64,000 bases of DNA from Datura wrightii. Lineage: Eukaryota > Streptophyta > Magnoliopsida > Solanales > Solanaceae. Positions 9,644-21,139 of this stretch are shown piece after piece. The stretch covers positions 88,933,501 through 88,997,500 of the forward strand of contig JASDFA010000001.1 in NCBI GenBank assembly GCA_035772735.1, in the 5' to 3' direction. Position 1 is the first letter of the stretch; each line of letters begins with the position of its first letter. The position numbers were made by a program, and so were the translations under genes. The notes beneath the pieces were generated by a model. That model was given only the letters and a program-made list of their open reading frames with translations, did no database searches and was not told the origin of the DNA.

Positions 9644-12335
9644 TGTTATACCCTGTGAAATTCCCAACACATAGATGGCCTATTCGCGTGTTGGTTAAGA
9701 GTATTTGAAAGCCATACATGCTAGAAAAAGGCCCGCGAAAAGACCGGACGAGAAACCTATCGAACAATCGCGGAAGGAGCCGGGGCAGAGCCCCTCCGCG
9801 ATGGCAACGTGTCACGGAGGTGGAGCCTCCGCGTTGGCTCCGTGACACGTTGGCCCTGTTCAGGCCCAACTATATAAGCCCTCCACTTCGGTTTTAAAAG
9901 TTAGTTTCATACAATTTCCAGAGAAGTCGAGGGAAAAACAGAGAGGACGAAGATTCCATTGAAATTTCCTTCTGATTACACCGTCAAACGCGGTCCAAAC
10001 TCAAATTAACTCCAGATACCGAGGTATTAAGCAGTGAGGAGCATTCCTACGGATTTAATTTCGCGAAATTTGGTCGGCGAATCGTCGTGCTTCCGAACTA
10101 AGGTAAGTGGAATTGCTCCAAATTAGTGTCAATATACTCCTAGCCTTAAAGTGAATATTTCTCCCTTCTGGACTTTCGAGAAATAGCGAGTTTTTGACCG
10201 TCTTTCGATAAGCCAAAGTTTAGACTATAAATATATCGAAAGTGACGTTTTCTTTCAGAATATTGGTGTATTTGGTTCTTATTGACATGTATATGAATGT
10301 AGTTGGGAGAAATAGCAGAAGTACCGACGGAAATCACATCGGTCAGTCGGGTACTCAGAAACCAGGTATGTAAAGCTATTCTTTCGGCAAGCCAGGAAGT
10401 ACAGTCTAGAAAATAAATAGAATAAAGGCTATTAACAGATACCCAGCGTACAGGAACGATTTCAGTACAATTTCCAACAAGCATGCTAGTATATCATTAC
10501 GTATCATGCGATAATCAGAATAACGGATAGTCAGATGATTTCAGATAGTAATGTGGTATCCGCTAGTAGCTCAGCATGTTCTTACGTAATACCTAGAATG
10601 GAAGTTGTAAAAGCAGTATAATGAATTAGCAAGATTACAGATAGTATGTATTACATTTGTTGAGACTATATCCGGTAATAGTTGGCACATTTTATATTAT
10701 TGAGCTATATCCAGTTATAGATGGCATGTTCTATGTTATTGAGTTATATCCAGATATAATCAGATTAGTAATCAGATATAGAAATAGCTCCAGACACCGA
10801 TATAGCTCCAGAAACAAATATGGCTCTAGAAATAGATATAGCTTCAGATCACGGATAACAATAATCAGATAAACCGATAAAGGCCAGGTAGCAGTTAGCC
10901 CAGCAATCAAAAACAGTGTAAAATAGAATATAGCATCAGTTGTTTAACACGGACTGGCCTGAAATAAAAGAAGAGAATATGATTAGTACTTTTCATTTGA
11001 GCATGCTTGCTGTGTATGTGTTTTGCATGTTGAGACTTGTTATGGCATGTGGGTGTCCTTTAGCATCCCCGCCGCCCTTGGGTTATAGCTGTGTCGATAC
11101 TAGATTCAGATACCGCCCCCAGTTGGGCGATGCCGTCCGCCTAGAGGACGATGATGGCTGACCACCATAATAATATGGTCCAGATTACCCTGCTTGCAGG
11201 GGCAGTTCAGTTTACTCTGCGCAGAGCCAGATTACCCTGTTTACAGGGGCAGACTACTCTGTGTGTGCTTGTGGCCGGGGGCAGCTTCATATATAGATTT
11301 TTATAAAATTACCCTATTGCGTTCTTTCACCCAGGGGCAGTTTCAGTTACAGATACAGCAGCAGATTACCTCGTGAGCGCTTGCGCCCAGAGGCAGGAGT
11401 CTTCGGACTCAGACACAGTTTATTGTCAGAGGCCAAGGCCTGAGCTACGTACCCAAGGGGGTCGGTAGGAGGAGCTCACAGTTATCAGATGAGTGGAGTG
11501 ACTTATTTTTGGTTGGTTTAGACCCGGGTAGGGGTAAATAGATTGTTCTGTTGGTTGGCACCTTTGGTCTTATAGGAGTCGGTCAGGTATTGTGTGTATT
11601 TATCTGTATATCTATATGTGCTATTAGATATTGATAGATAGTAGGACGACACGACGTCAGGTACGCCCAGTTTAGTTACAGAATAGGTAAACTCTCCCCA
11701 GTTATCCTCAGCCAGATAGACTCAGCTACTTCCTGCTTATATGTCATGTTATTGTTGTTACCCATTTCAGTTGTATATTTCAGTTTTCTTTACATGCTCA
11801 GTACCTGTGGTACTGACGCCCGTGGGGGCGCTGCATTGCTTGCCTGTAGGTACAGACAGACGAGGAGTCGATCCCTCGTGATCCAGTCAGCAGAGTTATC
11901 AGCTCCTATCCTCCGGAGCTAGACAGTCGAAGGTTGTTCCTATTTCCTTTTTTATTATAGTTTGGGTAGGTCGGGGCCCTGTCCTGACCATTCTATTATT
12001 ACTTCCTAGAGGCTTGCAGTCTGATGTTTCCTGTGGTGGTGGAGCCGGTCGTGTGGGGCTGTGCATGTATATATGTGTTTAGTTGTTGATGTTGGCCGCG
12101 TGGGGACTTCTTCTGGTTATAGTTAGTGACCTTGTCGGTCACAAATGTGAATAGCAGTTGCTTCAGATTATAGTGTCATCGTTCTGCTTAGCTGTTGTGC
12201 ATTGCAGGTGGCTATAAGCCTAATCGGCCAGGGGCTGTATTTACAGCCGCTATATAGCCGGTTCGTTTCTTGAAATAGAGCTAGAGTCTAGCAGGCACCA
12301 GGTGCCCGTCATACCCCCCAAGGTGGGGTGTGACA
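9644..12335 (+). mobile_element. Chromovirus solo LTR (2.69 kb)
   Basis: It starts TGTTATACCC and ends GGTGGGGTGTGACA, is flanked by a perfect 5-bp TSD, and has no internal region. It is therefore a solo LTR left by LTR-LTR recombination. It contains a 14-bp perfect inverted repeat (9806-9819 with 9838-9851) built of two CGTGNCACG palindromes, a TATA box at 9871, and the LTR hairpin at 10157-10184. It is the same subfamily as 45149-47453, in the opposite orientation. Confidence 0.95.
9806..9878 (+). promoter_or_regulatory. U3 palindrome pair and TATA box
   Basis: AACGTGTCACGGAG (9806-9819) and its exact reverse complement (9838-9851) lie 20 bases upstream of TATATAAG (9871-9878). ACGTGTC matches the ACGTGKC abscisic-acid response core, but the palindrome CGTGNCACG is the feature shared with the other LTRs. 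Confidence 0.65.
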
Positions 12336-12503
12336 TTTTCCATACCACTTTTTGCCATCCTCCACCACCCATCTAATACCAAACTGTCTTCTCTGGCCCC
12401 TGGGAACTGGTGGGGCTGCTGGAACAGCTGCACCCACTCTGTATCTTTTCCTGCCCGTACCAGAAGTTGAAACACCTTTTCCCTTATCTTGTCGAGACGA
12501 CAT
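12336..12503 (-). pseudogene. Transposase_32-like ORF, N-terminal part
   Basis: The minus-strand frame from 12503 begins SSRQDKGKG, a polar, basic start typical of this Athila ORF. It continues QFGIRWVVEDGKKWY and then runs into the solo LTR end at 12335; the homologous protein resumes at 9643. Removing the LTR and one TSD copy would place the two halves side by side, so the insertion broke a previously continuous ORF. The first codon shown is ATG at 12501-12503. Function is unknown. Confidence 0.7.
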
Positions 12504-13348
12504 CTTTCCTGTTCAACAAAAACATACACTAACATTGTCAGTAACAACATGGCTAGCTAATACTAAGGTCGGGCTTCAGTTGGTCACCCCATACTTAGTT
12601 GCTAGCATGTTTTCACGAGTCATAATTAGTCAGGTACTCGGACTTCCCCTTCTTCACAATTCCATGATCGATACTCCCATAATTTATGTGAATCACAACT
12701 TTGACAAGATAAGATGGCACAATATTATCTAGCAACTACAAACAGGGTGTGTTACATCAGTACATTTGACAGGGCAATTTCTTGTACTACTCAAACTTCG
12801 TACAATTGAATTCTCATGTTCATTAGTCTAGCAATTCCATAAAATTAATGTTGCTTGACTCAGAATTAATGTAGTTGATAACTCACCCTGATGAATAGTA
12901 GTCTTTGGGATTTTTTCATGCCCCCGTGCACAAAGACCATCCTTGCAACCATTCTCTACACAAATTCTAATGCCCATTCTAATTATACAAGAATTAATGG
13001 CCCAATTTCTAATTTTCCTATCTTCTTCCTCTTCATTCAACTCAACAAGAAGCCCTAACATTTATATACTTATGAAATGAAACAATAATCATGCAATTAT
13101 TGAGTTTAAAAACTAGATATCATCCTAATTGCATTATTGACCCATAAAAACTTGATTAAAACAAGTTCCCATGACCTAGGGCGGAATTTTGTCTTCCCAT
13201 AGTTCATGCTAAGAGCCAACACGCAGGCTCACTGTATCTTGTCCTTATTATTTTTTTTCAACATATTACCTTGGCTTGCACTTCCACAATTTTGTTTGGC
13301 TCCGTACCTCCTGCAAATCATCCACAACCACCCATTAATCAGAAAATA

Positions 13349-13364
13349 GTGGGTTGCCTCCCAC
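13349..13364 (-). promoter_or_regulatory. AGGCAA-loop hairpin, copy 2
   Basis: The minus strand reads GTGGG-AGGCAA-CCCAC, a 5-bp stem around a six-base loop, preceded by GGCGCTCG. Confidence 0.7.
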
Positions 13365-13431
13365 CGAGCGCCATAGTTTTAGTCATGGAATGACCTTTTT
13401 TTTTCATAATTTCTAACTATTACATTACAGT

Positions 13432-13449
13432 CACGGGTTGCCTCCCGTG
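13432..13449 (-). promoter_or_regulatory. AGGCAA-loop hairpin, copy 1
   Basis: The minus strand reads CACGGG-AGGCAA-CCCGTG, a 6-bp stem with the same loop as the other copies but different stem bases, preceded by GGCGCTG. It lies about 120 bases after the integrase frame ends. Confidence 0.75.
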
Positions 13450-13569
13450 CAGCGCCTGATTTACAGTTGCGGCACGACACCTCTCATCTTCATTCATCCA
13501 CTAAGGTGATAGACGTCTTCTCTCGATTCACGCCTTCACCCCAGTAGTGTTTACACCGCTGACCGTTTA

Positions 13570-14772
13570 CTAAAATGTGGCACTTTTATCTTCTCGCCAC
13601 AATTCAACAGCCCCGTACGGGGTCATCTTTACCACCTCAAATGGTCCAGACCACTTAGAGCGCAGTTTTCCCGGGAATAACTTCAACCTGGAGTTGAATA
13701 GCAACACCATCTGGCCTGACTCAAATATTCGATGCACTATATGCTTGTCATGCCACCTCTTCGTTTTTTCCTTGTACAATTTTGCACTCTCATATGGATG
13801 CCACCGAAACTCATCCAACTCACTCAATTGCAGCAACCACTTTTTCCCAGCTAACTCGGGATCCATGTTCAGCTTCCGTACAGCCCAATAGGCTTGATGT
13901 TCAAGCTCTACAGGTAGATGACACGCTTTCCCGTAAATTAACCGATGCGGTGAAGTCCCAATTGGCATCTTGTACGCAGTTCAATATGCCCACAACACAT
14001 CATCTAATTTGCTTGCCCAAACTTTGCGTTGAGCATTCACTATTTTCTGCAAAATTTGCTTGATTTCCCGGTTCGACACTTCTACTTGCCCGCTAGTTTG
14101 GGGGTGATATGCTGTAGCCACTTTATGCCGCACCCCGTATTTAGCCAACAACTTTCGGAACCAGGCATTAAAAAAGTGTGATCCTCCATCACTGATAATT
14201 GCTCGTGGAGTGCCAAATCTGGTAAAAATCTGCTTTTTCACAAATCTAGCCACCACCGTGTTATCATTCTTGGGACAAGCCGCTGCCTCAACCCATTTAG
14301 ACACATAGTCCACGGCTACCAGAATGTACTTATTACCAAACGATGGTGGAAAAGGCCCCATAAAGTCTATCCCCTACACATCAAATACCTCAACTTCCAA
14401 GATGTTATGCAATGGCACCTCATGTTTCCTGCTGATTGTCCCCGTTCTTTGACATTGATCACAGGCCTTGACATAGGCTGCAGCGTCCTTGAATAATGTT
14501 GGCCAAAAGAAACCGGATTGGACCACTTTGTGAGCGGTAAGCTCTCCTCCATGATGACCACCATACGGTGATGAATGACAGCTTCTCAACACCTCACCTA
14601 TCTGACTCTCTGGAATGCACCGCCTCATTATTTGATCTGGTCCTTGCTTGAATAAATATGGCTCATCCAACATATAGTACCGGGACTCATGCTTCAGCTT
14701 CTTCCTTTGTTGAGCAGTTGTCTCTGTGGGTATACTCCACTCACTATCAGGTTTACTATATCTGCATACCAT
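13570..14772 (-). pseudogene. Athila integrase
   Basis: The minus-strand frame contains the HHCC module (CHSSPYGGHHGG...ACDQCQRTG). The DDE core is complete: Asp in GIDFMGPFPPSFG, Asp in AIISDGGSHF, and Glu in SGQVEVSNREIK. The C-terminal part reads GQMVLLFNSRLKLFPGKLRSKWSGPF, the GPF motif of Ty3/gypsy integrases. All catalytic residues are present. Two in-frame stops interrupt it: one between the zinc module and the core (about 14371) and one after DDVLWAY (about 13978). There is no chromodomain, as expected for Athila. Confidence 0.9.
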
Positions 14773-16235
14773 GGGAGTTCTGCCTCCTTCAACACCAAGA
14801 GTTGCTCATCAGGGAACTCTTCTCGGATGCGCTCACCCTCCTTCACATGTGACCGATTCTCTAGTCGTGATAGGTGATCTGCAACCTGATTTTCACTTCC
14901 CTTCCTGTCTCGGATCTCCAAGTCAAACTCTTACAACAATAATATCCACCTGATTAACCTAGTCTTTGCATCTTTCTTGACAAATAAGTTTCGAATTGCA
15001 GCATGATCCGTGTGTACCACCACTTTTGACCCAACCAGATAGGATCTGAACTTGTCAAATGCATAAACAAGTGCCAGCATCTCCTTCTCGGTGACTGTGT
15101 AGTTCACCTGCGCGGCATCCAGCGTTTTGCTTGCATAGTAGATGGAATGAAAAATCTTTTTCCTTCGCTGCCCCAATACCGCCCCCACAGCAACATCACT
15201 AGCATCACACATCAGCACGAAGGGGTGTTCCCAGTCAGGAGCACTGAAAATGGGAGCTTCCACCAGCTTCTTCTTCAGCTCCTCAAATGCTTGCACAAAC
15301 TCATTGTTAAACTCAAACTTTACATCTTTTTCTAACAATCGGCATATTGGTCTGGAGATCTTTGAGAAATCCTGAATGAACCTTCTATAAAAGCCAGCAT
15401 GTCCTAAGAAACTGTGGACACCCTTAACCGATACTGGAGGTGGTAGCTCCTCGATTACCTCTACCTTTGCACGATCAACCTCCAAACCTTTGTGCGACAC
15501 CTTATGGCCAAGAACAATGCCCTCCTTGACTAGAAAGTGACACTTCTCCCAATTGAGCACCAAGTTTGAGTCTTCACACCTAGCTAAAACCCTGTCTAAA
15601 TTTTGTAAACACATAAAAAATGAGTTACCAAAAACAGAAAAATCATCCATAAATACCTCAACATAGTCTTCCACCATATCATGAAATATTGCCATCATGC
15701 ATTGCCGGAAGGTGGCTGGTGCATTGCATAATCCAAAGGGCATCCGTTTGAAAGCATATGTCCCATAGGGACATGTGAATGTGGTTTTCTCCTGATCTTT
15801 GGGGCTATAGCTATTTGATTATAGCCAGAATAACCGTCCAGAAAGCAATAATACTCCTACCCTGCCAGTCTATCCAACATTTGATCGATGAATGGTATAG
15901 GATAGTGATCTTTACGAGTGGCCTCATTGAGTTTCCTATAATCCATGCAAATCCTCCAACCTGTGATTATTCACGTGGGAATTAACTCATTCTTCTCGTT
16001 AGTGACAACTGTCATCCCTCCTTTTTTTGGGGACACATTGAACTGGGTTGACCCATTCGCTGTCTGAGATTGGATACACCACTCCTGCATCTAGCCACTT
16101 TATCACTTCCTTCCTGACTACATCTTTCATCACCAGGTTCAGCCTTCGTTGATGTTGTACAGTTGGCTTAGATCCTTCCTCCATCAATATCTTGTGCATG
16201 TAGAAAGCTGGACCGATTCCCCTAATGTCTGACAT
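14694..16235 (-). pseudogene. Athila reverse transcriptase and RNase H
   Basis: From 16235 down, the translation shows LNLVMKDVVRKEVIKWLDAG (RT entry), then MPFGLCNAPATFRQCM, and the catalytic VFMDDFSVFG with both aspartates intact (about 15650). LDRVLARCEDSNLVLNWEKC and SFLGHAGFYRRFIQDFSKI follow. RNase H continues in frame with CDASDVAVGAVLG, VTEKEMLALVYAF and VVHTDHAAIRNL. The tether region SENQVADHLSRLE follows at 14900-14870. A stretch between about 15985 and 15745 is disturbed by stops and frame changes. It lies in a different frame from gag-PR and from IN. Confidence 0.88.
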
Positions 16236-16309
16236 CTACCATCCTATCGCTCTCTTTCGCCTTCTCAAGACCATTAACGCATCTTGCACCTGTGACTCTG
16301 TCAGTTCTG

Positions 16310-17310
16310 CTAAAAGAATGACACCACTAACGCATCTTGCACCAGTGACTCTGTTAATTCTGCTAAAAGAATGACTGGCAATGTGTCATCTTCTCCCAAA
16401 AATACAGACTGCAGGTGTGGCGGCAATGTTTTCAGCTCCAATTTGGGTGCCTCCTCTATTGATGGCTTTGGTGATGGTTCTAAGGACCACTGCAAAGGCT
16501 CAACTCCTGCTTCCGAAAGAGCATTTGTGCCTCATTCAGAATTTTCACCATTTCATATGTTGCACCATCCCCTGACTGACCATGTCCCACCAATGCTCTC
16601 TCCAAGGGATCCTTCGGGCCAATAAGCTGCAGTGTTGACTCTTGATCCACAATAGTGATGGTTGATAACTCTTCATAGATGGCAGGTAGCTTCATAGCCT
16701 TGTAGATGTCAAATACTTCTACATTATCATGAGCTCTCATGGTTAGCTTCCCAGCAGCTACATCGATCAGAGCTCGCCCAATTGCCAAAAAAGGATGTCC
16801 CAAAATAAATGGGACTTCTGAATCTGGCTCAAAGTCAAGAATTATGAAATCCACAGGGAAAATAAGGGAGCCCACTTGCACTAGCACATCCTCCACAATT
16901 CCATCTGGTCGTGCCAATGAACGATCGACTAGCTGCAAGATTACTGTAGTTGGTCTGGGACTACCCAACCCCATCTTCTTAAATACAGATGTAGGCATTA
17001 AGTTGATACTTGATCCCAAATCACACAAACCACGAGCTCGAATTGACTGCCCAATAGTAATCTGGATAGTAAAACTTCCCGGATCTTTGAGCTTTGTAGG
17101 CAATCTATTCTGTATTCGAGAGGTGCACTCTTCAGTAAGTGCAACTGTAGCATATTCTGTCAGTCTGCTCTTGTTTGCCACAATATCCTTTATGTACTTT
17201 GCATACTTAGGAACTCCTTGCAACACATCTACCAAAGGAAGATTAATGTGCACCTGCTTCAGCACTTCCATAAACTTCTTGAAACATGCTTCCTCCTTAT
17301 GCTTTCGCAA
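16310..17310 (-). pseudogene. Athila gag C-terminus and aspartic protease
   Basis: After FKKFMEVLKQVHINLPLVDVL (the gag-PR linker typical of Athila) and PKYAKYIKDI, the protease shows the active-site region LCDLGSSINLMPTSVFKKMG with its Asp, then PDGIVEDVLVQVG, FPVDFIILDFE and FILGHPFLA, the flap and the ILG motif. It would process the Gag-Pol precursor. The frame is the same as gag. It ends near 16480, and the following block (16310-16495) lies in another frame, marking a frameshift before RT. Confidence 0.85.
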
Positions 17311-18894
17311 TCTCTATGGAAACGGGGGCGGTGGTCTTTCATTCTCTGCTACCTTTTCACTCCCCCTCACATTATCATTCTCTTCAGCCTGTTCTGTTGC
17401 TTCAGCTTGCTATGGTGGCTTTTCGGGTTCCAACTCCCTCAGTTGTTGTCCACTTCTAGTTGTAATTGCATTCACCTGCTTGGGATTTGTGTCTGTATCA
17501 CTTGGCAATCCACCCCGAGGTCTAGTATTTTGTGCTCCAGCTAACTGTCCCAACTAAAATTCCAAAGCCTTTGTGGCTAACTGCTGGTTTTTCATGTCAG
17601 CTATCAATTTTACTTGGTCAGCTTGCATCTGAGCTTGGTTAGATATAATGGTCTTCAGCATTTCCTCGATGTTGCTAGACTGAGGCGGTGCAGTATTTCC
17701 TTTGAACTGAGACTGAAAATTTTGATGACCCCCTTGGTTCCTGTGCAAACCCTGATTTGAACTTTGCCCCAGATAACTATTGCTACCCTAGGAAAAATTC
17801 TGATGGTTCCTCCAATTCGGGTTGTAATTATTACCATACTACTGATTGTTGCTCCTTTGCGCATTGCCAACAAAATAAACTGAATTTGGATTGGCGCCAC
17901 ATACATCAGCTGAGTGTTCACTGCTACCACAGACTTCACACCATACATGTTGGATTGCATTGACTGGAGCCTGTGACTGACCCAAGCTCATGCTACTAAA
18001 ATGAGTGTTGATCTGATTCTGCAATGCGGCTATCTGTGCAGCAATAACTGTGAGTCCATCTACCTCCAAGACCCCTGCCGCTTTCTTCACCACCCCTCGG
18101 GTTGTGTCAGCATTCCATTCAGGATTACCTTGTGGAATACGGTTCAATAAGGTATACATCTCTTCATATATCTTTTCTAGCGCTTGTCCCCCGGCTGTAG
18201 AATCTAACAAAATTTTTGTATGAGGTTCCAAGCCTTCGGTAAAAGTATGCACCAACACATAATTTGACTGATGATGGTGAGGACAATCTCTCAACATCAA
18301 CTTGAACCTCTCCCATACCTGATACAAATTTTCACCGTCTCTTTGCTTGAAGCTTAGAATCTGACTTCTAAGCCTGGCTGTCTTCCCTGACAGAAAGAAT
18401 CTAATTAAGAACTTCTTTGCCAGATCATCCCATGTGGTAATAGAATTAGGCGGTTCATACTTTAATCACCTCTTAGCTTCCCCCGGCAATGAAAATGGAA
18501 ACAATGTAAGCCTCACATAATCCGATGATACTCCAGCGGGTATGTATGTGTCATTGATCTCCAAAAAATTTTGGAGATGCTACTGTGGGTCTTCATAAGG
18601 GAGACCTGTGAATTGTCCGCTAGTATGCAATAATTGTATCATGTTCTGTTTCAGCTCAAATCTACCTTCTGGGTCCGGCCTGCGGATGCTACATGTCACA
18701 TTATTCGCGTGTGGGATTGCCACCTCGCGTAGCGATCTTGCAGCCATCACTCCAGGCACTAACTCTGCCTGTCCCACTAGTGGGGGTTGTTGTTGTTCCA
18801 GTATTTCCCTCTGTAACAACTGCAACTTCCTTTCTAGAGCTTCCCTTCTCTGCAAATGAAACTGTCTCTCAAGCTCCAAAAATGGATCCACCAA
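17311..18894 (-). pseudogene. Athila gag
   Basis: One frame runs from about 18894 to the protease, broken by in-frame stops (one at about 18577, others near 17838, 17790, 17551, 17410 and 17315). It shows FLELERQFHLQRR (basic, helical N-terminus), GRFELKQNMIQLLHTSGQFTG, the retrotrans_gag helix block WERFKLMLRDCPHHHQSN and LDSTAGGQALEK. A zinc knuckle CEVCGSSEHSADVC has exact CX2CX4HX4C spacing. It would form the virus-like particle. The stretch 18330-18577 is also homologous to the gag at 38002. The true start cannot be fixed; the frame is open to about 18900. Confidence 0.88.
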
Positions 18895-19047
18895 TTCCTT
18901 ATCTCTTGCCAGCGTTCAGAAAAGACTTAGTTCCTGCAAGAGTAACCCCTAAGATCAAGTTGTCAATACTTGTATATATCTTGTTAACTAACATTAAAAA
19001 ATTTAATTCACCAATTACACCAGTCCCCGGCAACAGCGCCAAAAACT
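18895..19047 (-). promoter_or_regulatory. tRNA-Asp type PBS and gag leader
   Basis: TCCCCGGCAACAGCGCCA (19024-19041) is the reverse complement of an Athila-type PBS. It matches the perfect 18-mer at 53337-53354 except for one base. It lies six bases inside the LTR end. The remainder is an untranslated leader before gag. Confidence 0.85.
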
Positions 19048-20486
19048 TGTTGCACCCCAATGCACGCAAGTGCACATGGTCGTACAAGTAATATAGTGGC
19101 TTCTTTTTCAAGCCAGATGTCAAAACCACAAGGACTGTAGCGTGGCAATAAATTTCTTACTTAAGTAGTCACAACGTCTTTATACAAGTACATGGAGAAC
19201 ACCGAATGAGAATTTGTTAAAGATTAATAGTTAATGTAACGCTAGTTGAAATTAAAAAATGTGATTTAAGCAATAGCACGAGTAATCTAAGGTTAAGGCA
19301 AAACATGCAGGTATGTGTAATGTGTATTATATTTCAGCTAACCCTTCTCTTAGGTTGATGGTCAGGGACGGCTGACCTATGGCTCGGGTCTTTCGAACCT
19401 CTAGCCAACTATAGAATGATGATCCTTACACAACACATTTCTATGAAGCAAGAGGTCATCTTCTAACGAATCACAATAGTTTCCCTATGTAACTAAATAT
19501 GACGTTACAGGTATATCTCTATCCTGCACGTGAATCTTACCTTTAATCCACAACAAAGACAAGAACATATTCCCCTACTCCACATCTATCCTAAAAATTT
19601 TCCTCTCAGAAACAAAATTAGGATTCTAAGTTGTACATTAATGATGGCCGAACATTAACACAATGAAAAGCAAGAATAGCAGAACAACCTTTCTTAAGAG
19701 AAGAGAATTAAGCTGAATTAATAATGCATTACACACTTCTACAATTTGCCTCAACCTCAAACAGAGGTAATTTAGCCACTCATTTGTTGATTAATCATCT
19801 TCAAACAAGTAATAATCATACAAACAATTGAAATTTGGAAGAAAAGAGAAGAGAAATAACCCTAGAATTTTCTTCAGCTCAACTGCCTACCTCCCACATT
19901 CGTGCATAAAATGTCAGATAACCAAAATAAAAGCCTAAGTGTTCTATTTATACAAGTGGAAAATTTCCCAAAATAAACTAACAACGTGGCACGGAGGTCA
20001 TCGTGGAGCTCAAACTTCGTGCCACGGAGCCATCGCAAGGCCTCACCGGAATCCTGATACAACAATGATCTCCTCAACGTGGCACGGAGGCCATCGTGGA
20101 GGTCAAGCTCCGTGCCACGAGCCATCGCGAGGGTTCACTGTTTTGTGCCTTCCCATTTTTCATCATTTTAGTCGTCCTCCCATGTAATGTGGCACGTTGT
20201 TCGACGCGGACCATCCTTAGCGTGACACGGTGGGGGAACTTTAAATTTCTCTTTACGCCCTCCAGATATTAGCCTATTATCCCTCGGAGTTTGGCTTGCT
20301 CCTCCAGTTTCGCCACTTTCTTCTCCAACTGCAATTAGTCACCACACAATTATTAATCCGAAACAAAAGAAAAAGAAGAATAACCTTAATTAACTCTACA
20401 TGCGCGAATACATCAATATTCTCCCTATTCAGACTCACAACAGGTTGAAAATATGGAGTTTGGTCGTATAAATACGCCCAATATAA
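19048..20486 (-). mobile_element. 5' LTR of the Athila-like element (1.44 kb)
   Basis: In plus coordinates it begins TGTTGCACCCC next to the PBS and ends GCCCAATATAA, where the inner copy at 6801 has ATCA. It holds five CGTGNCACG palindromes (19985-19993, 20018-20026, 20078-20086, 20111-20119, 20221-20229) upstream of a TATA box (TATAAATA, 19945-19952, minus strand). The palindromes sit in diverged tandem units with CATCGYGRGG. Confidence 0.85.
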
Positions 20487-21139
20487 AAAAGCTGAAAACT
20501 GCAGAAAATGGGGAAAATCTCAGGAAGGGTCAAGGTACGACTCATGGTGTCAAACCACGAGTTGTTGTAACGAGTCATTGGTTAAGATTCAGTTGGGTGA
20601 TAGTGTAAACCACAGGTGACATGATGACTCATTGTGGGAAATAACGAGTTGTTGTCGGTAGTCGTTGGAAGTAGTTGGGTTCTTCAGGTGGCCTATGACG
20701 GGTCTCCCAACGACCATTTAGGAGAAATAACGAGTCGTTGGTTGTGGATGTTGTTGGAGGATACCGTTTCTAGTGAACTTGACGGAAGGGAAACAACGAC
20801 TCATTGTTAGTCGTGACAAGTCGTCGTATGGTCCGTTAGAAGGTGAGATGCCAAGGTCATTGAGCAAACCACGAACGATATAACGGACCGTTGTTTGAAA
20901 GGACTAGTCATCCTGTCCGTCCGTTGGATGGTCCCGAGAAAAGGTCTTCAGCAGTGCATACAACGAGGGACATGACGATTCGTCATTAGTTCCAACGACC
21001 CGTTAGTTCCATCCATGGGTTCCATCCGGCCAGATTTCAGGGCAGGTTCACTAAGGGTAATTTTGACTTTTCCACGATATAAGGCCCTAAACTACGTCAT
21101 TTTGGCTTGGGAAATATGGGTTTTTAAGAAAACAATCTA
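20487..21139 (+). mobile_element. LTR-D fragment, plus strand (U3)
   Basis: From AAGCTGAAAACTGC on, it matches the reverse complement of 62400-63015. It contains more than ten GAGTCRT/GACTCRT-type motifs (20540-21000) and ends in the conserved block GGCCCTAAACTACGTCATTTTGG (about 21083-21105). Its first 50 bases are missing. Confidence 0.75.

Larger units (their letters stand above)
9639..12340. repeat. TSD TTTTC flanking the solo LTR
   Basis: TTTTC occurs at 9639-9643 and again at 12336-12340, directly outside TG...CA ends. This 5-bp duplication is the size made by Ty3/gypsy integrases. Confidence 0.95.
12504..13569 (-). other. Spacer between integrase and downstream ORF, with two hairpins
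   Basis: No coding region is recognised. Close to the integrase end it carries two copies of the AGGCAA-loop hairpin. The rest is AT-rich with no feature I can name. Confidence 0.6.
6241..20486 (-). mobile_element. Athila-like Ty3/gypsy element with Transposase_32-like 3' ORF
   Basis: This is a minus-strand element in the order 5' LTR (19048-20486), tRNA-Asp PBS, gag, protease, RT, RNase H, integrase, spacer with hairpins, Transposase_32-like ORF, long non-coding 3' region, PPT, 3' LTR. The 3' LTR keeps only about 560 bases, so no TSD can be scored. Gag and PR share one frame; RT-RNase H and IN are reached through frameshifts, and several in-frame stops are present. A chromovirus solo LTR is nested at 9644-12335. 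The catalytic residues of RT, RNase H and IN are still present, so decay is moderate. Confidence 0.9.

Noticed and set aside
9644..9869. N-terminal extension of the Transposase_32-like frame
   Set aside because: It is LTR sequence after the TSD boundary, fused by chance.
12352..12732. Plus-strand ORF of 126 codons
   Set aside because: Antisense of the Transposase_32-like ORF N-terminus; no motif of its own.
16739..17557. Plus-strand ORF of 272 codons
   Set aside because: Antisense shadow of Athila gag-PR; composition follows the coding strand.
6055..21139. One LTR-D copy split by the Athila element
   Set aside because: The left piece (6055-6240) and right piece (20487-21139) overlap in LTR-D coordinates, and no TSD is found, so they are treated as separate fragments.
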